Below are positions 1 through 8,816 of a DNA stretch of 64,000 nt, one piece after another. Every line of letters begins with the position of its first letter. The stretch's first letter is position 1. This DNA is from Labrys sp. KNU-23 (GTDB lineage: Bacteria > Pseudomonadota > Alphaproteobacteria > Rhizobiales > Labraceae). The notes beneath the pieces were generated by a model, which was not told the DNA's origin, made no database searches, and worked only from the letters and a program-made list of their open reading frames with translations. A program made the position numbers and the translations under genes. The stretch lies in assembly GCF_008330945.1 (NCBI RefSeq), contig NZ_CP043489.1, positions 4,475,501-4,539,500 of the forward strand, given 5' to 3'.

Positions 1-186
1 GTGGTCTCCTATTTCCTGGCGACGCCGGGAGTCTCCACCTTGCCGGTCGAGATCTACACCTCGATCCGCAAGGGCTTCACGCCGGAGATCAATGCGATCT
101 CCGCCATCTTCCTCGGCGTCTCGGCCGTTCTCGTGCTGATCTTCGCCCAATTGTCCAATCTGGGAGGCAGTCGTGATCGGCGTTGA
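1..186 (+). CDS. ABC importer inner-membrane permease, C-terminal fragment (PotC-like)
   Basis: Only the last 61 codons are in the window; the gene begins upstream, so the GTG at base 1 is not taken as a start. The fragment holds a segment resembling the end of spermidine/putrescine-type permeases (TLPVEIYTSIRKGFTPEINA) followed by one hydrophobic helix (about residues 33-52) and a short basic tail. The stop lies 14 bp inside the next gene, an ATPase of the same importer class, so the two are translationally coupled. By family the protein forms the membrane channel of a binding-protein-dependent importer. The substrate is unknown: PotC-like permeases also serve sugar, phosphonate and iron systems. 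Confidence 0.8.
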   Translation: MVSYFLATPGVSTLPVEIYTSIRKGFTPEINAISAIFLGVSAVLVLIFAQLSNLGGSRDRR

Positions 187-1228
187 AGTCGCTTCGATCA
201 GCAAGGGCTACGGATCCTTGCGGGTGCTCGACAAGGTGAGCACCGCCTTCAAAGCGGGCGAGTTCACCAGCCTGCTCGGCCCCTCGGGCTCCGGCAAGAC
301 CACGCTGCTGCGCATCATCGGCGGCTTCGTCGATCCGGATGAGGGGCGCATCCTGTTCGGGGGCGAGGACGTCACGGGGGTGGCCCTGTGGCAGCGCAAG
401 GTCGGCATGGTGTTCCAGTCCTATGCGCTGTTCCCGCATATGAGCGTTTTCGACAATGTCATCTTTGGGCTCAATCGCCAGGGCATCCGCGGCGAGGCTG
501 CGCGCAAGGAGGTGGCCCGGGTGCTGGAGATGGTTCATCTCACCGGCTTCGAGCAGCGCAAACCCAAGCAGCTTTCCGGCGGCCAGCAGCAGCGCGTGGC
601 GCTGGCCCGCGCCATCGTGACCAAGCCGAGGGTTCTCCTCCTGGACGAGCCTCTGTCCGCACTCGACCGGCGCCTGCGCCAGGACATGCAGATCGAACTG
701 CGCCGTATCCAGCGTGAGAGCGGACTCACCACCATTTTCGTCACCCATGACCAGGAGGAGGCGCTGACCCTGTCGGACACGGTGGCCATCCTCGATGGCG
801 GGCGCATCGTGCAGGAGGGCGCGCCGCTCGATATCTATGAGCGCCCGCGTACCCGTTTTGCCGCCTCCTTCCTGGGAGACGCCAATTTCTTCGAGGGCAC
901 GGTTGCTGGCGACGGCATCGCGATCGACGGCGGTGTCATCCATACGAGCGATGGGCGGCCGGGCTCCGGCAGCAAGGTCACGGCGGCGGTACGGCCCGAG
1001 AAGATGCGGCTTCTGGCGCCGGGAGAAAACCCCGGCGGCGACAATGTCTTCGCCACCAGGATACGCGAGATCATCTATGCCGGTGCGGTCTCGACCTTCA
1101 TCGCCGAAGGTCCGGGGGGCAGCGACATCAAGGTCCTGTCGCAGAACCGGGAGGTCTCGGCGGTATCGCCCGGGCAGGCCATCACGCTGGCCTGGTCGCC
1201 GGCCAACACCGTTCTGTTACAGGCCTGA
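173..1228 (+). CDS. ABC importer ATP-binding protein, PotA/FbpC type
   Basis: 351 residues, the usual length for PotA-type ATPases. Walker A is GPSGSGKTT at residues 36-44, the signature LSGGQQQRVALARA starts at 134, Walker B LLLDEPLSALD starts near 155 and the switch histidine is in FVTHDQEEA (about 192). A C-terminal TOBE-like region follows residue 230. The start is GTG at 173, overlapping the permease stop at 186. It should power import through the preceding permease at the cytoplasmic face. A glycosidase starts 2 bp after its stop, which hints that the cargo is a glycoside rather than a polyamine; this is inference. The binding protein and the other permease would lie upstream of the window. 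Confidence 0.93.
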   Translation: MIGVEVASISKGYGSLRVLDKVSTAFKAGEFTSLLGPSGSGKTTLLRIIGGFVDPDEGRILFGGEDVTGVALWQRKVGMVFQSYALFPHMSVFDNVIFGLNRQGIRGEAARKEVARVLEMVHLTGFEQRKPKQLSGGQQQRVALARAIVTKPRVLLLDEPLSALDRRLRQDMQIELRRIQRESGLTTIFVTHDQEEALTLSDTVAILDGGRIVQEGAPLDIYERPRTRFAASFLGDANFFEGTVAGDGIAIDGGVIHTSDGRPGSGSKVTAAVRPEKMRLLAPGENPGGDNVFATRIREIIYAGAVSTFIAEGPGGSDIKVLSQNREVSAVSPGQAITLAWSPANTVLLQA

Positions 1229-1230
1229 TA

Positions 1231-3474
1231 ATGCCGGTTAGCGTCAATATTCCGCTCGAACGCGCCTGGAACAGCTGGTCGTCGCGGCCGGCGGAGATGG
1301 TGTTCCTGCCGCTCGGCCTTCGGCTCACGCCGCTTGCCTTCGCAGCCAGCACGGGCAAGGCCTGCCTGTTCGAACCGGGCGATGCCGTCACGCTGGGGCG
1401 GCACGCCCTCGATGCTTCGCTGGTGGAGCTTCAACTTTCCCACGCCGGAACCACTCTCGACTGGCGTTACACCAAGCCCGATCCCTTCAGCCTCACCGGC
1501 AGCTGGCAGACGGCCAAGGCCGGCGAATGGGGTTTGCGCTTCTGGATCAATCTCTGCCTCTCGTCGGATAACGGTGAGGAAGTTCGTTTCAACGAAACGC
1601 AGGGCGCTGCCGTTATCCGTGTCGGGCATCGCTTCGCGGCGCTCGTCAGCGAGGAGCCGCCTGTACAGGTGACTGGACATGCTAGTCTCGCCGATGCGGT
1701 GCAGGACTACGAAACGCACGGCTATTTCCATACCCGCTCCCGGGCCGAGGCAGCGCCCGTCCTCGTGCTGCGCTTCAACCTGGAAATGATGCGCGAGAAT
1801 CGCTTCGCGCTCGCGATTGCCGACAGGCAGGACCTCGCGATCGCCCAGGCGCGGGCCCTGCTGGCGGGCCCCGAGATGGTACCGCCCCAGGCTGAAGGTG
1901 AGCCTGCCATTGCCCTGGCGGCGCTGCGCGACGTCGTCGCCTGGAACACGGTATGGGATGGCATCAACCAGCGCCCCTATACCGCCATCAGCCGCAATTG
2001 GGACCTCGGGAAGTTCGGCGGCTTCGGCGTCTGGCTGAACGACCAGTTCTATGCCGCCCTGATGGCCGGCGAGCTCGATGCCGGCCTGGCGCGCGACAAT
2101 CTTGCGGCCGTGTTTTCAGGCGCGACGCCGCAGGGCAACCTGCCCTGCCTGCTGACGGCCAACGATGCCTGGGTCGACCGCAGCCAGAGCCCCATCGGCG
2201 GCTTCGTGGTCTGGCAGCTCTATCTGCGCCTTCGCGCTCGAGACCTGATCGAGGGCGCCTATGCCACGCTGGCACGCAACCATGCCTGGTGGTGGCGCGA
2301 ACGCGACCCGTGCGGTACGGGCCTCGCCTCTTTCGGTACCTCGGATATGGGCGAGGGGCTCTACAAGGGCACCCATTTCGGGGCGCGCAATGAATCGGCG
2401 ATGGACAATTCGCCGGTTCACGACGAGGCCCGCTACGATAAGGCGACGCGCACGCTCGATCTCTGGGATGTCGGCCTCAACAGCCTGCTGGCGCTCGACG
2501 CCGAGATGCTTGCCTTGATGGCCTCGGAACTGGGCCGCGAGGAGGAGGCGGCGGCTCACGCCGCCCGCGCGGAGGCGACGAAAGCGCATATTCGCGAGAC
2601 GCTATGGGATGGCGAGCGCGGCATCTTCGCCAATCGCCGGCGCGGCGGCGGTTTCGTGAAGAGCCTGGCACCGACGAGTTTTTATCCCATGCTTGCTGGC
2701 GCCGCGACGCCCGCGCAGGTCGACCGGCTATGCGAGCATCTCGACGATCCCTCGACCTTCGGCGGCGATCCGGTCATTCCCGGCGTCAGTCGTGTCGATC
2801 CCGCTTTCGGCGACAATTCCTATTGGCGCGGCCGGATCTGGCCACCCTTCAACTATCTCGTCTATCACGGGCTGCGTCGCTACGGGCTGGACGAGAGGGC
2901 TTCGGCCCTGGCCCAGCGCAGCTTCGCCCTGTTCCGCTCCGCCTGGGAAAGCCGCCGCATCTGCCCCGAAAACTACAATGCCGAGACGGGCGAGCCGCTC
3001 GACCAGCCCGACACGGAGCGCTTCTACAGCTGGGGCGCGCTGATGGCCAAGCTCGGCGTCGCCGCCGCGACCGATGTCACGCCCTGGCATGGCTGGGAAA
3101 TTGCCAATCCGGGCGGGGAGGGCGAACTGGGGCCCTTCGCAAGCCCGCTGGGGCAAGTTCGCCTTGCCATTTCACAGGGCCGCCTGCGCCTGGTCCAGGG
3201 CGAGCGCATGGTGCTGGACACCGATGTCGCCGGCCGGATCTCCCAGCTTTCGATTGCTGCCGGTGCGATATCGCTGCGGCTACCGCCGCTCGAACGGGCC
3301 TGTTTCCTCAACTTCCCGCATCTTCACGCTGGAATGAAGCCCAAGGCGAGCCTCGATGGCGAGACGATTGCTGTGACAGAGGAGGACGGCATCCTGGTTC
3401 GCCTGCCTGTGAGCGCAAAGGCGGCTGACTTCGAGCTGCGGTGGCGTGCGCCGATCAAGTCAACGCGGCCATGA
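1231..3474 (+). CDS. GH63-like glycoside hydrolase (alpha-glycosidase, MGH/trehalase-like fold)
   Basis: 747 residues, no signal peptide, so cytoplasmic. The C-terminal two thirds resemble the (alpha/alpha)6 barrel of GH63 and mannosyl/glucosylglycerate hydrolases: FGGFGVWLNDQFYAALMAG around residues 258-276, YWRGRIWPPFNYLVYHGL near 531, CPENYNAETGEP at 578-589 and ERFYSWGALMAK near 596. By analogy Asp271 (in LNDQF) and Glu580 (in CPENYN) are candidate acid and base; I infer this and did not align it. The N-terminal part is probably a beta-sandwich. It starts 2 bp after the importer ATPase, so it likely hydrolyses an imported glycoside. The exact sugar cannot be told from sequence. It is longer than the roughly 450-residue glycerate-glycoside hydrolases. 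Confidence 0.78.
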   Translation: MPVSVNIPLERAWNSWSSRPAEMVFLPLGLRLTPLAFAASTGKACLFEPGDAVTLGRHALDASLVELQLSHAGTTLDWRYTKPDPFSLTGSWQTAKAGEWGLRFWINLCLSSDNGEEVRFNETQGAAVIRVGHRFAALVSEEPPVQVTGHASLADAVQDYETHGYFHTRSRAEAAPVLVLRFNLEMMRENRFALAIADRQDLAIAQARALLAGPEMVPPQAEGEPAIALAALRDVVAWNTVWDGINQRPYTAISRNWDLGKFGGFGVWLNDQFYAALMAGELDAGLARDNLAAVFSGATPQGNLPCLLTANDAWVDRSQSPIGGFVVWQLYLRLRARDLIEGAYATLARNHAWWWRERDPCGTGLASFGTSDMGEGLYKGTHFGARNESAMDNSPVHDEARYDKATRTLDLWDVGLNSLLALDAEMLALMASELGREEEAAAHAARAEATKAHIRETLWDGERGIFANRRRGGGFVKSLAPTSFYPMLAGAATPAQVDRLCEHLDDPSTFGGDPVIPGVSRVDPAFGDNSYWRGRIWPPFNYLVYHGLRRYGLDERASALAQRSFALFRSAWESRRICPENYNAETGEPLDQPDTERFYSWGALMAKLGVAAATDVTPWHGWEIANPGGEGELGPFASPLGQVRLAISQGRLRLVQGERMVLDTDVAGRISQLSIAAGAISLRLPPLERACFLNFPHLHAGMKPKASLDGETIAVTEEDGILVRLPVSAKAADFELRWRAPIKSTRP

Positions 3475-3515
3475 GGCTGAAGGGGTCGTTCCTCGATAAT
3501 TCAATCAAACGGATT

Positions 3516-3644
3516 GTCATCCCCGGCGGGGGCGAAGATCCCGGGAAGGGGATCCAGGGGCCAAGGGCGGTTCCCTTCGGTTCCTGGATCCCCTTCCCTT
3601 CGCCCTCTCTCGCTGCGCTCGCGAGCGGCTCAGCCGGGGATGAC
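3516..3644. repeat. Composite intergenic palindrome (Rhizobiales-type repeat)
   Basis: A nested inverted repeat between convergent genes. The outer arms are GTCATCCCCGGC (3516-3527) and GCCGGGGATGAC (3633-3644). The inner arms are 16 bp perfect: GGGAAGGGGATCCAGG (3543-3558) and its complement at 3583-3598. The GTCATCCC...GGGATCCAGG layout resembles dispersed palindromic repeats of alphaproteobacteria. It may also end transcription from both sides. Confidence 0.7.
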
Positions 3645-3669
3645 GAATGCATTTGTTTCGAACATGGCC

Positions 3670-5529
3670 TCAGGCCGCCGAACTGTCTTCCAAGGCCAGG
3701 AAGCCGCCGGACTGGCGACGCCACAGCCTGGCGTAGAGGCCGTCGCGTTCGATCAGCTCCTCATGCCGGCCCTGCTCGACGATACGGCCGCCGTCGAGCA
3801 CGATGAGGCGATCGAGCTCCGCGATGGTCGAGAGGCGATGCGCTATGGCCAGTACCGTCTTGTCATGCATCAGGCGGCGAAGCTGGCCCTGGATCGTCGC
3901 CTCCACTTCCGAATCGAGCGCGGAAGTTGCCTCGTCGAGCACCAGGATCGGGGCATTCTTGAGCAATACGCGAGCGATGGTGATGCGCTGGCGCTGCCCG
4001 CCGGAAAGCTTCACGCCGCGCTCGCCCACGCGCGATTCGTAGCCGGCGCGGCCATCCTGGTCGCCCAGCGTGACGATGAAGTCGTGGGCAGCGGCCTGCC
4101 TTGCCGCATCCTCGACGGCATCCTTGTCCGCTTCCGTGCGGCCATAGGCGATGTTGTCCTGGATGGAGCGGTGCAGCAGGGAATTGTCCTGTGTCACCAC
4201 GCCGATCTGCCGGCGCAGGCTGTCCTGGCTGACGCCGGCAATGTCCTGCCCGTCGATCAGGATCCGGCCCGACTGGATGGCGTAGAGGCGCAGGAGCAGG
4301 TTGACGAGCGTCGACTTGCCGGCGCCGGACGGGCCGACGATGCCGACCTTCTCGCCGGGGCGGATGGTGAGCGAAAGATCCGAAAACACCGACTGCGTTC
4401 CGCCATAGCCGAAACGGACATGCTCGAACACGATTTCCCCGCGCGGCACCGAAAGCGTGGCCGCGTCGGGAGAATCGACAAGGTCATGCGGCTTGGCGAT
4501 GGTGAGCATGCTCTCCTGCACGGCCCCGATATTCTCGAAGACGTCGCGGATCAGATACATCAGCCAGCCCGAGAGCTGGATCAGCCGAAGCACCAAGGTG
4601 AGGGCTGCCGCACCGGCACCCGCCGTCATGGCGCCCTGGCTCCACAGCAGGAGGATCATGGCGGCGATCACCACCAGCAGCAGGCTGTTGAGCACCTGCA
4701 GGGCGAAGCTGGCGCCCAGGATCAGGCGCATCAGGTCAAGGAAGCTCTCATTCCAGCGCTTGAGCGCGTCCTTGACCGCCGAGCGCTCGAGATCGGAACG
4801 GGCGAACAGCTTCACGGTGAGGATGTTGGTGTAGGAATCGACGATGCGGCCCGTCGTGGTGGAGCGGCCGAGGGAATTGGCTTCCGAACGCTTCAGGGCG
4901 CGTGGCACAAAAAAGGAAAGCAGGGCGGCATAGGCTGCCAGCCAGGCGAGCACGGGCAGCACCAGCCAGACATCGACCGAACCGAAGAAGCCGATGGTGA
5001 CGCCGGCAAAGACCAGGGCATACCAGAGGTCGCCGATCACCGCGATGATCGCCGAGCGGATCGATTGCCCGGCCTGGATCACGCGCGCCGACAGGCGCCC
5101 GGCAAAGTCGTTCTGGAAATAGGTGAGCGAATGGCCGAGCGTGTAGATGTGGTTGCGCCAACGGATCTGGTTGGTCAACGGTGGCACCACGATCAGATTG
5201 GTGACGGCCTGGGTCACGAAAAACAGAATCGGCCTTAGGAACAGAATCACGAACAGGGCACCGGCCAGAAGCAGTCCGTGGTCGTGCAGCAGGGTCTGCG
5301 GCGAGCCCTTGTTGAGCAGGTCCACGAACCAGCCGACCATCAGATAGATGCCGGCCTCCACGCCGCTGAAGGCCAGCTCGATCGCCATGATGGCGGCGAG
5401 CCAGCCCTTCACGGGCTTGAGGTGGTGCCACATGAAACGCCACACCCCCGTGGGTGGCGTGTCGTGTTCGTCGAAAGCGGCGAATATGTCTATGCGGCTT
5501 TCGAGAAACCGGAATAAGCGCGCAAACAT
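3670..5529 (-). CDS. ABC exporter, fused transmembrane and ATPase domains
   Basis: 619 residues. The N-terminal half (about 40-330) carries six hydrophobic segments of an exporter-type transmembrane domain. The ATPase half has Walker A GPSGAGKST (399-407), signature LSGGQRQRITIAR (508-520), Walker B ILVLDEATSALDS (528-540) and the switch histidine in IAHRLSTI. It should work as a homodimer in the inner membrane exporting a lipid, peptide or drug; the substrate cannot be assigned. It is transcribed in the same direction as the glycerate kinase upstream but 156 bp away, so co-transcription is possible and not certain. The downstream palindrome at 3516-3644 separates it from the convergent glycosidase. 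Confidence 0.92.
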   Translation of the reverse strand: MFARLFRFLESRIDIFAAFDEHDTPPTGVWRFMWHHLKPVKGWLAAIMAIELAFSGVEAGIYLMVGWFVDLLNKGSPQTLLHDHGLLLAGALFVILFLRPILFFVTQAVTNLIVVPPLTNQIRWRNHIYTLGHSLTYFQNDFAGRLSARVIQAGQSIRSAIIAVIGDLWYALVFAGVTIGFFGSVDVWLVLPVLAWLAAYAALLSFFVPRALKRSEANSLGRSTTTGRIVDSYTNILTVKLFARSDLERSAVKDALKRWNESFLDLMRLILGASFALQVLNSLLLVVIAAMILLLWSQGAMTAGAGAAALTLVLRLIQLSGWLMYLIRDVFENIGAVQESMLTIAKPHDLVDSPDAATLSVPRGEIVFEHVRFGYGGTQSVFSDLSLTIRPGEKVGIVGPSGAGKSTLVNLLLRLYAIQSGRILIDGQDIAGVSQDSLRRQIGVVTQDNSLLHRSIQDNIAYGRTEADKDAVEDAARQAAAHDFIVTLGDQDGRAGYESRVGERGVKLSGGQRQRITIARVLLKNAPILVLDEATSALDSEVEATIQGQLRRLMHDKTVLAIAHRLSTIAELDRLIVLDGGRIVEQGRHEELIERDGLYARLWRRQSGGFLALEDSSAA

Positions 5530-5685
5530 CGAAAATATGACCTTGAAACAATGCCGGAATCGCTAGCGGCGACACCAAAGCAGGAGTTTCAGGTCAAATT
5601 ACGAGTCGCGCCAGCCTTCTTGGCGGCGGACGGATGTTTCAAAAATGCGGGCGGGACGTCCGCATCTTTCTTTCCCGTAAACGCC

Positions 5686-6975
5686 TCAGTCGACCAGGAT
5701 GACCCGGAGGTCGTTGACGTTGGTGAAGGTCGGGCCGGGTGCGACGAGATCGCCGATGGCTTCGAAGAAGCCGGTCGAATCGTTGTCGGCGAGATAGGCG
5801 GCCGGATCGATCCCGGCCGCGCGGGCTCGGGCGAGCGTGGTCTCGTCGATGATGGCGCCGGCAGGATCGGTGGCAAGGCCACCGCCGCCATCCGTGCCGT
5901 CCGTATCGGCGGCGAGCGCGCTGATGCCCGTCTCGCCGTCGAGGGCGAGGGCGAGGGCCAGGCTGAATTCCTGGTTCGGGCCGCCGCGGCCCTTGCCGGT
6001 GATGGTCACCGTCAACTCTCCACCGGAGATCAACGCGGCACGGCGACCGGAGGCCTTCAGCGCGCGCGCCTGACGGGCCTGGTCGGCTGCGACCTGCCGG
6101 GCCTCGCCCTCGACATTGGCGCCGAGCACGACGGGCTCGTAGCCATGCTGCTCGGCGAGGGCGGTCGCCGCCGCGATCATGTCTCCGGGGGTAACGACGA
6201 TGCGGAACTCGCTGCGGGCGAACACGGCATCGCCCGGCTTCGGTGTCTCGTTGCCGGCATCCTCGAAGAGGGGGCGGGCAGCACCGAGCGGCGTGTTGAA
6301 ACGTTCGGCAATGGCGAGAGCCTGCGCATTGCTGACGGGATCGGGCACGGTCGGGCCGGATCCGATCACTGCGGGATCATCGCCCGGCACGTCCGAGACG
6401 GCAAGGGTGAGCAGGCGTGCAGGATAGGCGGCCTGGGCCAGGCGCCCACCCTTGATGCGCGACAGGCGCTTGCGCAGGACATTGATCTCACCGATGGCCG
6501 CGCCGGAGCGCAGCAAATGGCGGGTGATGGCACGCTTGTCGTCCAGGGTGAGCGCGCCGGCGGGCGCCACCCAATTGGCGGAGGCGCCGCCCGAGAGCAG
6601 GACCAGCACCAGGTCATCCTCGCCGGCCGCGGTCGCAAGCGCCAGCGCGCGCTCGGCGCCGTCGATGCTGCCCTGGTCCGGCACGGGGTGGCCGGCCTCG
6701 ATCATCGGCAGGGTCTTGAGCGGGCGGCCATAGCCATGCCGGGCTACCGCCACGCCGTCGATGCGGTCGGCCGGGACACCGAGGGCGGTGTAATGGGCTT
6801 CGGCGATCTCGGCCATGCTGCCGGCGGCCTTGCCGGCGGCGAGCAGGATCAGGCGCCCCGTGGTGGGCGGCGCGGGTAGATGCTGCGGCAGGAAGGTGGC
6901 TGGATGGGACGCGGCAACCGCACCCGTGAAAATGGCGTCGAGGGTCTGGCGGCGGGCATCGACACGGTCAGGCAT
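5686..6975 (-). CDS. Glycerate 2-kinase, GckA/MOFRL family
   Basis: 429 residues from the chosen ATG at 6975 (MPDRVDARRQTL); an ATG at 7041 would add 22 residues of poor coding character. Family features seen: LILLAAGKAAGSMAE near the N terminus, GHPVPDQGSIDGA, LVLLSGGASANW (glycine-rich nucleotide site), GSGPTVPDP, the MOFRL segment ISGGELTVTITGKGRGGPNQEF and AADTDGTDG near the C terminus. The family phosphorylates D-glycerate to 2-phosphoglycerate; older annotation calls it hydroxypyruvate reductase TtuD. In alphaproteobacteria it serves the serine cycle, glyoxylate or sugar-acid catabolism. It lies near a GH63-like glycosidase, which fits degradation of glycerate-containing solutes, but an exporter gene stands between them. 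Confidence 0.9.
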   Translation of the reverse strand: MPDRVDARRQTLDAIFTGAVAASHPATFLPQHLPAPPTTGRLILLAAGKAAGSMAEIAEAHYTALGVPADRIDGVAVARHGYGRPLKTLPMIEAGHPVPDQGSIDGAERALALATAAGEDDLVLVLLSGGASANWVAPAGALTLDDKRAITRHLLRSGAAIGEINVLRKRLSRIKGGRLAQAAYPARLLTLAVSDVPGDDPAVIGSGPTVPDPVSNAQALAIAERFNTPLGAARPLFEDAGNETPKPGDAVFARSEFRIVVTPGDMIAAATALAEQHGYEPVVLGANVEGEARQVAADQARQARALKASGRRAALISGGELTVTITGKGRGGPNQEFSLALALALDGETGISALAADTDGTDGGGGLATDPAGAIIDETTLARARAAGIDPAAYLADNDSTGFFEAIGDLVAPGPTFTNVNDLRVILVD

Positions 6976-7042
6976 TGCGTCTTCGGGCTCCCTCAAGGCA
7001 AGGCGCGTCCAAGGAAACGCTCCATGCTTGTTTTTTTGCATC

Positions 7043-7084
7043 TGCCTCCCGCCGTCCGGCGATGGTGCCGGACGGCGGGAGGCA
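7043..7084. terminator. 18-bp perfect stem-loop between CGNR gene and glycerate kinase
   Basis: Arms at 7043-7060 and 7067-7084 are perfect complements with a 6-base loop. Transcripts of the minus-strand CGNR gene would reach it 79 bases after its stop. No U-run follows on the minus strand; a T-run lies just upstream on the plus strand. It is probably an RNA stability or termination structure. Confidence 0.55.
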
Positions 7085-7162
7085 ATGGCTTGCCATGTCC
7101 CTTAACCCATGGAGGCGCAGCGAGGCCAGCCCATTGGCCGTAATTTTGGGAACCGCCGGCGC

Positions 7163-7786
7163 TCAGGCCTTCGAGCCACCTTTCTCGCGGAAGCGACGCA
7201 CGCGCATATGGGTGCCGCAAGCCTCCTCCGAACACCATTGCCGGCGTCCGCCACGCGAGGTGTCGAGGAACAACCAGCCGCAATTGATGCCGTGGCATTC
7301 CCGCACGTCCCGACGTCCATTGCGGTTGGTAAGCAAATCGGCTGCGACGAAGGCGATGCGATGGAGAATGGCATCGAGATCATCGTTTTCACGCCATCTC
7401 CATTCGAAAGAGCCGGCGACCAGACGCAATTCGCGTTGATGGTTGGCGTTCTGCAGCATGGCATTGAGGCGAACACCGTCCTCCTCGCATCCCGTTTCGC
7501 CCATGGTTTCGGCGAGGAAGAGATTTCTCAACGTCGTGCGCAGGGCCCGGGCTCGCGTCAGGGCAGCCTCCGCCTCGGCCGACTTGGTATCGGCCTGGTG
7601 CCGCAGGCGGGCCGAAAGGGCCGAATCGATCAGGTCGACCCGTTCGGCCCAGGTGACGAGGTCGCCATAGGCGACGAGCAGGTCCGGCCCCCAGCGGTCG
7701 CGCCAGGCGTCGACCGTGTTGACGAAATCCAAGGCCGGATGTCCGCCGACGAGGCGGGCCGTGGCAATGGTCTTGGTCTGGCTCAT
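7163..7786 (-). CDS. CGNR zinc-finger/ABATE-domain transcriptional regulator
   Basis: 207 residues. The N-terminal part (LVGGHPALDFVNTVDAW...) is the ABATE-like domain typical of this family. The last 45 residues form the putative zinc-binding, DNA-contacting domain: CHGINCGWLFLD, then RRQWCSEEACGTHMRVRRFR, giving four cysteines. The family-naming Cys-Gly-Asn-Arg is here Cys-Gly-Thr-His, a deviation. Proteins of this family are regarded as transcription factors from context; biochemical proof is thin. It is divergent from an EamA-type exporter with a 97-bp gap holding a 34-bp palindrome, so it most likely controls that transporter and itself. Confidence 0.85.
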   Translation of the reverse strand: MSQTKTIATARLVGGHPALDFVNTVDAWRDRWGPDLLVAYGDLVTWAERVDLIDSALSARLRHQADTKSAEAEAALTRARALRTTLRNLFLAETMGETGCEEDGVRLNAMLQNANHQRELRLVAGSFEWRWRENDDLDAILHRIAFVAADLLTNRNGRRDVRECHGINCGWLFLDTSRGGRRQWCSEEACGTHMRVRRFREKGGSKA

Positions 7787-7828
7787 TCTCGCACTTTCCT
7801 GTGCCTGGCCTCGAAACTCAAGCGTGCG

Positions 7829-7862
7829 TTGTAACGATTATAATGATATATAATCGTTACAA
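7829..7862. promoter_or_regulatory. 34-bp palindromic operator with -10-like boxes
   Basis: Arms TTGTAACGATTATA (7829-7842) and TATAATCGTTACAA (7849-7862) are perfect 14-bp complements around a 6-base centre. It is AT-rich in a GC-rich region, contains TATAAT in both directions and sits between the divergent regulator and transporter starts (7786 and 7884). A dimeric repressor binding here would block both promoters. The regulator-operator pairing is inferred from position. Confidence 0.75.
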
Positions 7863-7883
7863 CAAGTCGACAGAGGTTCCGCC

Positions 7884-8816
7884 ATGCCCAGCCGCACCAC
7901 TTTGCTGTTCCTGGTCCTTTGCGTGATCTGGGGAACCACCTGGATCGGCATCAAGGCCGGCGTGGAGGCGGTGCCGCCTTTGCTGTTCGCCGGAACGCGC
8001 TTCATCGCCGCAGGCGTGCTGTTGTTGGGATTCTCGACCTGGCGCGAGGGATGGCCGCGGCTGGCATGGCGCGACCTGCCGCGCCTCGCTGCCACCAGCC
8101 TGCTGATGATCACGCTGTGCTACGCGGCGCTGTTCTGGGGTGTGGCGCATGTCGATTCGGGCACGGCGGCCGTGCTCGAAATGTCACTGACCCCGATCGC
8201 GCTGATGGCCTTTGCTCTCGGACTGAGGGAAGAAAGCTTCGACAGGCGGCGTTTGGGCGCCTTGGTTCTCGGAGTGGCAGGGCTGGCCATTCTGTTTGGG
8301 CCGACTGCGCTTCGAAACTGGTCCGTCACGGCGGGCGACGGTGCGGGGCCGCGCTTGGCAGGGGCGGCGGCGGTGTCATGGGCCGCCGTGGTCTATGGCT
8401 GGGGTTCGGTGGTCGCGCGCCCCTTGCTGCGGCTCTATTCCTCGACCTTCGTGGCCGCCGTCACCACTCTCTTCGGTGGCCTGCTGCTGCTGGGCCTGTC
8501 GCTGGCCGGCGAACCGGGGGCAATTCCTGCCCTGGCGGGACAATGGGGCGCAGCGGCCTGGGCGGGATGGCTGTTTCTCGTGCTGTTCGGCTCGTTGATC
8601 GGCTACACCATCTACATGACGCTCCTCAGGGAGATCGGTGCCACGCGAGCCGGAACCTATGCCTTCGTCTCGCCCATTATCGCCGTACTGCTCGGCATGG
8701 TCTGCTTCGGCGAACAGATTCATCTGCTCGACATGCTCGGTATGGCGGTGATGTTGGCAGGGGCCGGCTTGGCCATGGCAGAGCCCAAGCCCCGGCTGAA
8801 GCCCGCCACGAACTGA
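7884..8816 (+). CDS. EamA/DMT-family transporter
   Basis: 310 residues with ten predicted hydrophobic helices in two five-helix EamA repeats. The family start motif LCVIWGTTWIGIKAG is at residues 11-25; ALFWGVAHVDSGTAAVLEMS and AGTYAFVSPIIAVLLGM are typical of the helix 3-4 and 8-9 regions. Members are inner-membrane exporters of amino acids, metabolites or drugs. The divergent CGNR regulator and shared palindrome suggest inducible expression. The substrate is unknown. Confidence 0.9.
   Translation: MPSRTTLLFLVLCVIWGTTWIGIKAGVEAVPPLLFAGTRFIAAGVLLLGFSTWREGWPRLAWRDLPRLAATSLLMITLCYAALFWGVAHVDSGTAAVLEMSLTPIALMAFALGLREESFDRRRLGALVLGVAGLAILFGPTALRNWSVTAGDGAGPRLAGAAAVSWAAVVYGWGSVVARPLLRLYSSTFVAAVTTLFGGLLLLGLSLAGEPGAIPALAGQWGAAAWAGWLFLVLFGSLIGYTIYMTLLREIGATRAGTYAFVSPIIAVLLGMVCFGEQIHLLDMLGMAVMLAGAGLAMAEPKPRLKPATN

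Noticed and set aside
3514-5238. 574-codon plus-strand reading opposite the ABC exporter gene
   Set aside because: Antisense image of a clear ABC exporter with intact motifs; translated sequence is low complexity (His/Asp/Gln-rich) as expected of a shadow frame in GC-rich DNA.
5551-6879. 442-codon plus-strand reading opposite glycerate 2-kinase
   Set aside because: Shadow of the MOFRL-family kinase; no family features of its own.
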